A stretch of 6,198 nucleotides of DNA from CAZESH01 sp964514665 (lineage in GTDB: Bacteria > Bacillota > Bacilli > Paenibacillales > KCTC-25726). Positions 1 through 4,173 of the stretch are shown here, one piece after another. Every line of letters begins with the position of its first letter. The stretch's first letter is position 1. Location of the stretch: the NCBI GenBank assembly GCA_964514665.1, contig CAZESH010000265.1, positions 1 through 6,198 of the forward strand. The letters run 5' to 3'. A program made the position numbers and the translations under genes. Under the pieces are notes generated by a model. That model had not been told where the DNA came from, searched no databases, and worked only from the letters and a program-made list of their open reading frames with translations.

Positions 1-1
1 G

Positions 2-1135
2 CTGTACGATCTGGACAGCGAGGATCAAGGCGTCGTGCATGTCATGGGTCCCGAGCTTGGGTTGACTCATCCGGGCATGACGATCGTCTGCGGCGACAGC
101 CACACTTCCACGCACGGCGCATTCGGCGCACTGGCATTCGGTATCGGCACGAGCGAGGTCGAGCATGTGCTGGCTACGCAGTGCCTGCAGCAGTCCAAGC
201 CGAAAACGCTGGAGGTGCGCATCAACGGCAGCCTGAAGCCGGGCGTAACGGCGAAGGATTTGATTCTCGGCATCATTGCCAAGTACGGCACCGATTTTGC
301 AACGGGATATGTGATCGAATATACCGGCGAAGCGATCCGCAAGCTCAGCATGGAGCAGCGGATGACGGTGTGCAATATGTCGATTGAAGCCGGCGCCCGC
401 GCCGGATTGATTGCACCGGATGATACGACCTTCGAATTTTTGCGCGGCCGCCAATACGTTCCGCAGGGCGCCGATTTCGATCGCGCCGTGGAGCAGTGGA
501 GAGCGCTGGTAAGCGATGAAGGCGCCGAGTTCGACCGCGTGGTCGAATTTGACGCGGACAGCCTGATTCCCCAGGTGACCTGGGGAACGAGCCCGGGTAT
601 GGGAACGGATATTACTTCCGCTGTCCCCGATCCGCAGCAGTTCACTACGGAAAATGAACGCAAAGCGGCGGAAAAGGCTTTGGAATACATGGGCCTTACG
701 CCCGGCACGGCGATGCAGGAAGTGGCCGTCGACCGCGTGTTTATCGGCTCTTGCACGAACGGAAGAATCCAGGATTTGCGCGCGGCTGCGTCAGTGGCCA
801 AGGGCTACAAGGTGGCTTCCGGCGTTCAAGCGATGATCGTTCCGGGCTCCGGCAGAGTCAAGGTGCAGGCGGAGCAAGAAGGCTTGGACAAAATTTTCAT
901 CGAAGCCGGCTTTGAATGGCGCGATGCGGGATGCAGCATGTGTTTGGCGATGAATCCCGACGTACTGCAGCCGGGAGAGCGCTGCGCCTCCACCTCGAAC
1001 CGCAACTTTGAGGGACGTCAGGGCAGAGGCGGCAGAACGCACCTCGTATCTCCGGAGATGGCCGCGGCGGCTGCGATCATGGGACGCTTCGTCGACGTAC
1101 GGGATTGGAAATTCAAAGAAACCGCAACGGTTTAA
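2..1135 (+). CDS. leuC: 3-isopropylmalate dehydratase large subunit (5' truncated)
   Basis: Large, iron-sulfur-bearing subunit of isopropylmalate isomerase, which converts 2-isopropylmalate to 3-isopropylmalate in cytosolic leucine synthesis together with LeuD. The frame is open from base 2 (LYDLDSEDQGVVHV...) to TAA at 1133-1135, giving 377 residues. The family is about 470 long, so roughly 96 N-terminal residues lie off the left edge; the GTG at 35 is internal, not a start. The aconitase-family signature is clear: CGDSHTSTHGAFGALAFGIG near the left end, then GSCTNGR. The three expected [4Fe-4S] ligands are C251 (in SCTNG) and C311 and C314 (in CSMC), counted from base 2. Adding 96 puts them at 347, 407 and 410, the positions I recall for E. 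coli LeuC, so the visible part looks intact. It is followed after 28 bases by leuD, presumably in the same operon. Identification is near certain. Confidence 0.97.
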   Translation: MYDLDSEDQGVVHVMGPELGLTHPGMTIVCGDSHTSTHGAFGALAFGIGTSEVEHVLATQCLQQSKPKTLEVRINGSLKPGVTAKDLILGIIAKYGTDFATGYVIEYTGEAIRKLSMEQRMTVCNMSIEAGARAGLIAPDDTTFEFLRGRQYVPQGADFDRAVEQWRALVSDEGAEFDRVVEFDADSLIPQVTWGTSPGMGTDITSAVPDPQQFTTENERKAAEKALEYMGLTPGTAMQEVAVDRVFIGSCTNGRIQDLRAAASVAKGYKVASGVQAMIVPGSGRVKVQAEQEGLDKIFIEAGFEWRDAGCSMCLAMNPDVLQPGERCASTSNRNFEGRQGRGGRTHLVSPEMAAAAAIMGRFVDVRDWKFKETATV

Positions 1136-1148
1136 GCGATAATCAAGG

Positions 1149-1155
1149 AAAGGGG
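1149..1155 (+). promoter_or_regulatory. leuD ribosome binding site
   Basis: AAAGGGG eight bases before ATG 1164. It fixes the leuD start within the 28-base leuC-leuD gap. Confidence 0.8.
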
Positions 1156-1163
1156 ATTTTCAT

Positions 1164-1772
1164 ATGGAAGCATTCAAGCATCATACGGGTATTGTGGCGC
1201 CTGTGGACCGCGTTAACGTGGATACGGACGCGATCATTCCCAAGCAATTTTTAAAGCGGATCGAACGTACCGGATTCGGCCAGTTCCTCTTCTTCGAGTG
1301 GCGTTTTCTGGAGAACGGCGATGAAAACCCGAATTTTGAAATGAACAAACCGCGTTACGACGGGGCATCGGTGCTCGTCTCCCGCGCGAACTTCGGCTGC
1401 GGCTCTTCCCGCGAGCATGCGCCTTGGGCGATCATGGATTATGGCTTCAAGGTCGTCATCGCACCGTCTTTTGCCGACATTTTCTACAACAACTGCTTTA
1501 AAAACGGCATTTTGCCGATCAAGCTTTCGGAGGAGCAGGTCGAGCAGCTGTTCCAAAAAACGGCGGCAAATGAAGGCTACCGACTTACCGTCGATTTGGA
1601 AAACAAAAAGCTTGCGGATGACCAAGGCTTAAGCATTTCCTTCGAGCTTGACGAGCACCGCCGCCAATTTCTGCTGCAAGGCTTGGACGACATCGGTTTG
1701 ACGCTGCAGCACGAGGACGCCATCAGCAAATACGAGCAGGCGCATAAAGAAAGACTGGCTTATTCCAATTAA
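1164..1772 (+). CDS. leuD: 3-isopropylmalate dehydratase small subunit
   Basis: Small swivelling subunit of isopropylmalate isomerase; it completes the active site with LeuC and contributes substrate recognition. The product is 202 residues, complete, against about 199 in Bacillus. The start is ATG 1164, placed by the Shine-Dalgarno AAAGGGG at 1149-1155, eight bases upstream. Visible family motifs are NVDTDAIIPK (residues 18-27), NFGCGSSREHAPWAI (76-90) and the PSFADIFYNNCFKNG segment (101-115). The GCGSSREH loop is the usual substrate-binding signature. It lies 28 bases after leuC with no terminator between them, so the two are almost certainly translated from one mRNA. The gene is the last of the operon: a strong intrinsic terminator follows 13 bases after the stop codon. 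No truncation or missing motif is seen. Confidence 0.97.
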   Translation: MEAFKHHTGIVAPVDRVNVDTDAIIPKQFLKRIERTGFGQFLFFEWRFLENGDENPNFEMNKPRYDGASVLVSRANFGCGSSREHAPWAIMDYGFKVVIAPSFADIFYNNCFKNGILPIKLSEEQVEQLFQKTAANEGYRLTVDLENKKLADDQGLSISFELDEHRRQFLLQGLDDIGLTLQHEDAISKYEQAHKERLAYSN

Positions 1773-1785
1773 TGAAAGCTTAATG

Positions 1786-1824
1786 AAAGCGGCGACCGTA
1801 TCTCTACGGTCGCCGCTTTTTTTT
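1786..1824 (+). terminator. Rho-independent terminator of the leu operon
   Basis: A perfect 15-bp inverted repeat (1786-1800 with 1805-1819, core GCGGCGACCGTA) around a four-base TCTC loop runs into eight consecutive T (1817-1824). It starts 13 bases after the leuD stop and closes the leu operon. Read from the minus strand, the hairpin is followed by only three T, so it should be weaker for the converging DUF2892 gene. No other terminator is seen for that gene, so it may still serve both. Confidence 0.95.
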
Positions 1825-1859
1825 GTAAACATTGGCTTGAAAGACGCAATATTCTACCT

Positions 1860-2054
1860 TTATTTTTTGACGGGGCAAGTGTTGATGCCAAACAGACTGT
1901 ACAGCGGGCACCATTTGACGAGTGCGGTGATCAATGGGATAAATCCTATGAAGCCTAAATATTTGACGTTTCCGTCCAAAAGGAACAATAAAAACAAGCC
2001 AAGGGCAATCAGCAAGCGAACGATCCGATCCAGGCTTCCCATATTCGTTTTCAC
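1860..2054 (-). CDS. Small two-helix membrane protein, DUF2892 / YgaP membrane-domain family
   Basis: A 64-residue protein with two hydrophobic segments, about residues 11-26 and 32-47, separated by the short turn DGNVKY. Charged ends (MKTNMGSLDR, PVKK) flank it, so it should sit in the cytoplasmic membrane. The pattern NMGSLDRIVRLL...LGFIGFIPLITALVKWCPLYSLFGINTCPVKK is typical of the stand-alone DUF2892 family, related to the membrane part of the rhodanese YgaP. The function is unknown. Two cysteines, C49 and C60, are a hallmark of the family; a thiol or sulfur-transfer role is inference only. No rhodanese domain is fused. The start is GTG at 2054, chosen because GGGGAG (2069-2064) lies nine bases upstream; ATG 2042 would remove four residues. 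The gene is monocistronic and convergent with leuD. Confidence 0.88.
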   Translation of the reverse strand: MKTNMGSLDRIVRLLIALGLFLLFLLDGNVKYLGFIGFIPLITALVKWCPLYSLFGINTCPVKK

Positions 2055-2063
2055 GATAGGTCA

Positions 2064-2069
2064 CTCCCC
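2064..2069 (-). promoter_or_regulatory. Ribosome binding site of the DUF2892 gene
   Basis: On the minus strand GGGGAG precedes the GTG codon at 2054 by nine bases, which supports the GTG start over the internal ATG at 2042. Confidence 0.7.
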
Positions 2070-2086
2070 ATAAGATTATTAGAATA

Positions 2087-2097
2087 ATTATATTATA
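2087..2097 (-). promoter_or_regulatory. Putative -10 elements of the DUF2892 gene
   Basis: The minus strand reads TATAATATAAT, two overlapping perfect TATAAT hexamers (2097-2092 and 2092-2087). With the upstream hexamer the transcript would begin near 2085, an A, leaving a leader of about 31 bases to the GTG. No good -35 is present at 17 bases (CAACTG, 2120-2115), so the promoter may be weak or need an activator. Confidence 0.5.
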
Positions 2098-2118
2098 CAA
2101 ATTATTATGCAGCACAGT

Positions 2119-2134
2119 TGTGACAAATATCTCA
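2119..2134. promoter_or_regulatory. FNR/CRP-family-like operator
   Basis: TGTGACAAATATCTCA matches TGTGA-N6-TCACA at nine of ten conserved positions. The intact half lies nearer the DUF2892 gene. The centre, 2126.5, is 41.5 bases upstream of the start predicted from the upstream TATAAT, the usual position for activation by this regulator family. The flanking T at 2118 gives TTGTGA, so a Rex-type redox site is an alternative, though its second half fits less well. No regulator gene is in the window; this is a motif-level inference. Confidence 0.35.
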
Positions 2135-2246
2135 TTTCTAAAATTAGAGCTGATAACCGGAGTTTACTATGAATCACACCCAATCGGAGCGAAGCGACGG
2201 AATTTATGGAAAGACAATACGTGTATAGACATCCATCGGAAGGTTT

Positions 2247-2400
2247 AATGCCGAAAATCGGAGTTGCAGCAAGCTTGGCGGGTGACTTCAGGCACTGCAA
2301 TGCCGAAAATCGAGATTGGGGCAATCTCGGGTGGCGATCAGGGCGCTGCAATGCTGAAAATCGGAATTAAAGCCAGCTTAAGCAGCGCGTGAAATATTTG
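2247..2400. repeat. Three imperfect 51-52 bp tandem repeats
   Basis: Units begin at 2247, 2299 and 2350. Each opens with AATGC(C/T)GAAAATCG. Units 1 and 2 resemble each other over their full length, ending in GGCACTGC and GGCGCTGC; unit 3 diverges after about 35 bases. Just after the conserved opening each unit can form a small hairpin: unit 1 AGTTG/CAAgCT, unit 2 a perfect 8-bp CGAGATTG/CAATCTCG with GGG loop (2311-2329), unit 3 TTAAaG/CTTAA. No T-run follows, so these are not intrinsic terminators. The repeat lies in otherwise gene-free DNA. I do not recognise the element. Confidence 0.6.
2248..2370 (+). CDS. Possible 40-residue peptide across the tandem repeats (doubtful)
   Basis: ATG 2248 to TAA 2368-2370 encodes 40 residues (MPKIGVAASLAG...), with CNAENR appearing at residues 17-22 and again at 34-39, a 17-residue period that mirrors the 51-bp DNA repeat. 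GGAAGG (2238-2243) lies four bases upstream, close for a ribosome binding site. There is no signal peptide, membrane segment or recognisable domain. The 52-bp first unit breaks the reading frame between units 1 and 2, which argues against selection for protein. Recorded because it has a start, a possible ribosome site and an internal repeat; more likely non-coding. Confidence 0.12.
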   Translation: MPKIGVAASLAGDFRHCNAENRDWGNLGWRSGRCNAENRN

Positions 2401-2483
2401 TGCAGAAATTATATTGCTGCAGATTGCGTTCAGATAAGGATTGGCTGTCTTACATAAAATCTTGCCCGCTTGGTAATTTTTCC

Positions 2484-2510
2484 GCAACTTTCATGTGCAA
2501 ATTTCGTCTA
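2484..2510 (+). promoter_or_regulatory. Possible ECF-sigma-type promoter of the amidase
   Basis: GCAACTTT (2484-2491) and CGTCTA (2505-2510) are arranged as AAC-N16-CGTC. This is the spacing and core of Gram-positive extracytoplasmic-function sigma promoters such as those of SigM and SigW in B. subtilis (AAC, 16 bases, CGT). The upstream G is present but the TGAAAC consensus reads CGCAAC. Transcription would begin about 120 bases before the amidase start. Control of a wall hydrolase by an envelope-stress sigma factor would be sensible, but this is motif-based inference. Confidence 0.4.
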
Positions 2511-2566
2511 TAGAAAGTGATGAATCTATCAAATTAAAGCTGTTGCTGTCTTTTTTTCGGAGCTTT

Positions 2567-2575
2567 TGCTAGAAT
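2567..2575 (+). promoter_or_regulatory. Extended -10 promoter of the amidase
   Basis: TGCTAGAAT is a TGn extension followed by TAGAAT, one base from the SigA consensus TATAAT. The -35 position at a 17-base spacer (TGTCTT) is poor, as often found with extended -10 promoters. Start of transcription would fall near 2582, giving a leader of about 56 bases. Confidence 0.45.
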
Positions 2576-2627
2576 ATGAGTGTCCGAGAATTAAAGTTCG
2601 TTTTTTGTCGCGGCACAATGACTGTAC

Positions 2628-2634
2628 GAGGTGG
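2628..2634 (+). promoter_or_regulatory. Amidase ribosome binding site
   Basis: GAGGTGG ends three bases before ATG 2638 and matches the AGGAGGTG pattern complementary to 16S rRNA. It selects this ATG, followed directly by a signal peptide, over the in-frame TTG at 2566. Confidence 0.8.
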
Positions 2635-2637
2635 AAC

Positions 2638-4107
2638 ATGAAACGGATTTTAGCGATATTGCTGCTGGTTGCGGCGATTCCGTTCTTGCCGGTTATCGCC
2701 AATGCGGAGAGATCTGCGCATATTTATATTAACGGAAAGCTGTGGAATAATGAAGATTCGCCGGAATTGATAGATTCCAACGTCTTTGTTTCCCTTGCAT
2801 TTATACATAATGCCTTGAAACTTGATACGCAGTGGGATAGGACAAACGGTACGATCCAAATCAACCGTGATAGCAGGAAGCTCTCCATGAAGCTGGCTGA
2901 TACACAGGCGGCCCTGAACGGGGATCGACAGAAGCTGCCTGCAGCTCCTGCGTTAATAGACAGCGAACCGTACGTTCCTATGCGGTTTGTCGGAAGCGTT
3001 TTTGATGTTAAAGCAACCTGGGACGTGCTGAATCGTTCCTTGTACTTGTTCAAGAATGATCAAGCAGTGCGAATCGCCTCCGCATCCCCTTCCGAGAATG
3101 AGGGCAGTTCCACGGCCGTTCCCGATCCATCGCCAGCCGGCGGCAAAGCCGAGACCCCGCAAAGTCCCATTCTGTCCAACAAGCAGCAAAGCCAACTGGC
3201 GGATTATTCCATTACGCAGGTGCTGAAAAAAGACACGCCGGCAAAGATCAGCTCGATTGAGTCGCAGCAGGATCGGATTATCATTCAGGCGGACCGCGAC
3301 CTTCAGCCGCTCGCCTTTACGCTTCCCGATCCGCAGCGGATCGTGCTTGACCTGCCCTATGCCGAATTCGACAGCAAGCTGAATGGAAAAGCGACGCAGC
3401 AAAATGGGGAAATTGCTTCCGATCATCCGTACATCGAGCATATCCGTTACGCGCTTTTTGCCAACGATCCCTCAACGGTGCGGATCGTCATTGATTTGAA
3501 CCGGAAAGCGGAATACAGCATCCAAAGCGATACGCAAAATCATCGGCTCATCCTTTCCATCCCTGCCCATGTCTATAAAGTAGTGCTCGATCCCGGCCAC
3601 GGAGGCAAGGACCCGGGGGCAAGCGGAGCAAGCAAATCGGATGAGAAATGGTTTACGCTGTCCATGGCGGTCAAGGTCGCGGACGCGCTCAAGAACGACC
3701 CTTCGATTCAGGTTTATCTCACCCGCAAGGACGATTCCTTCATCACGCTTGATGATCGGGTAGCCTTTGCCGGACAGCTGCATGCCGATTTGTTTTTGTC
3801 GATTCATGCCAATGTTTACGATACCGGCAATATCCGCGGCACGGAAACGTATTACGCCAGAAGCGAAAGCCTGCCCTTCGCCGAACTGATTCAGCGCCAA
3901 GTGGTCGGCGCTTCCGGCTTTCCCGATCGCGATGTGCGCAAAATGGATTATCGCGTGATCAAATATACGACAATGCCTGCAGCGCTTGTGGAGGTCGGCT
4001 ACATTTCCAACAAAACCGATGAATCTTTTATGCTGCAGAATGCTTTTCAGGAAAAGGTCGCACAAGCCATTGCTCAGGCCATCAAGCAATATGTAAGGAC
4101 GCAATAA
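2638..4107 (+). CDS. Secreted N-acetylmuramoyl-L-alanine amidase (CuAO-N + AMIN + Amidase_3)
   Basis: A 489-residue zinc hydrolase that cuts the bond between N-acetylmuramic acid and L-alanine in peptidoglycan. Order: signal peptide 1-23 (MKRILAILLLVAA..., cleavage ANA|E); copper-amine-oxidase-like N-terminal domain about 28-138, with the two half-repeats FVSLAFIHNALKL and YVPMRFVGSVFDV; Pro/Ser-rich linker about 140-200; AMIN domain about 204-308; Amidase_3 catalytic domain about 314-486. Zinc ligands H321 (DPGHGG), E336 (SDEKWF) and H390 (SIHAN) and catalytic E452 (LVEVGYISN) are all present, so it should be active. The CuAO-like domain is thought to be structural here, not an oxidase; AMIN domains usually localise amidases to the wall. 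There is no SLH, LysM or SPOR domain. Candidate ECF-type and extended -10 promoters lie upstream, and an SLH protein follows after 66 bases. It could act in growth, separation or sporulation; the sequence does not decide. Confidence 0.93.
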   Translation: MKRILAILLLVAAIPFLPVIANAERSAHIYINGKLWNNEDSPELIDSNVFVSLAFIHNALKLDTQWDRTNGTIQINRDSRKLSMKLADTQAALNGDRQKLPAAPALIDSEPYVPMRFVGSVFDVKATWDVLNRSLYLFKNDQAVRIASASPSENEGSSTAVPDPSPAGGKAETPQSPILSNKQQSQLADYSITQVLKKDTPAKISSIESQQDRIIIQADRDLQPLAFTLPDPQRIVLDLPYAEFDSKLNGKATQQNGEIASDHPYIEHIRYALFANDPSTVRIVIDLNRKAEYSIQSDTQNHRLILSIPAHVYKVVLDPGHGGKDPGASGASKSDEKWFTLSMAVKVADALKNDPSIQVYLTRKDDSFITLDDRVAFAGQLHADLFLSIHANVYDTGNIRGTETYYARSESLPFAELIQRQVVGASGFPDRDVRKMDYRVIKYTTMPAALVEVGYISNKTDESFMLQNAFQEKVAQAIAQAIKQYVRTQ

Positions 4108-4160
4108 GGTTTTTTTTCGATTCTGTCCGCTGCATTCCTTTTTCCATTGCAACCTACTGA

Positions 4161-4166
4161 GAGGAG
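4161..4166 (+). promoter_or_regulatory. SLH gene ribosome binding site
   Basis: GAGGAG seven bases before ATG 4174, a strong site at good spacing. It fixes the start of the SLH gene directly ahead of a signal peptide. Confidence 0.85.
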
Positions 4167-4173
4167 ATAAAAA

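Larger units (their letters stand above)
2135..2482. other. Gene-poor intergenic region
   Basis: Between the divergently oriented DUF2892 gene and the amidase promoters I find no ORF with family resemblance. The only organised structure is the tandem repeat at 2247-2400 and the 8-bp palindrome GCTTAAGC at 2376-2383. Bases 2135-2246 and 2401-2482 show nothing I can assign. Confidence 0.6.

Noticed and set aside
67..801. 244-residue minus-strand ORF opposite leuC
   Set aside because: It is a mirror of the GC-rich leuC codons; the plus strand encodes a conserved enzyme with intact iron-sulfur ligands.
1783..2073. 96-residue plus-strand ORF after leuD
   Set aside because: It begins inside the leu terminator and is antisense to the recognisable DUF2892 gene.
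1804..2115. 103-residue minus-strand ORF overlapping the DUF2892 gene in another frame
   Set aside because: It runs through the leu terminator and the DUF2892 coding sequence; the 64-residue frame has the recognisable family sequence and ribosome site.
2088..2351. 87-residue minus-strand ORF across the tandem repeats
   Set aside because: No family resemblance or ribosome site seen; it runs through the DUF2892 promoter and through repeats whose 52-bp unit breaks frame.
2424..2460. SigA promoter from TTGCGT (2424) and TAAAAT (2455)
   Set aside because: The spacer is 25 bases, too long; the other -35 candidate TTGGCT (2441) gives only eight.
2566..2637. N-terminal extension of the amidase from TTG 2566
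   Set aside because: It would place 24 polar residues before an excellent signal peptide, has no ribosome binding site, and overlaps the -10 promoter candidate; ATG 2638 has GAGGTGG just upstream.
4069..4117. Terminator after the amidase (8-T run at 4110-4117)
   Set aside because: The nearest inverted repeat (ATTGCT/AGCAAT, 4069-4090) is short, AT-rich, has a ten-base loop and ends about 20 bases before the T-run.
3472..4152. 226-residue minus-strand ORF opposite the amidase
   Set aside because: It is antisense to the conserved Amidase_3 catalytic domain and has no family features of its own.
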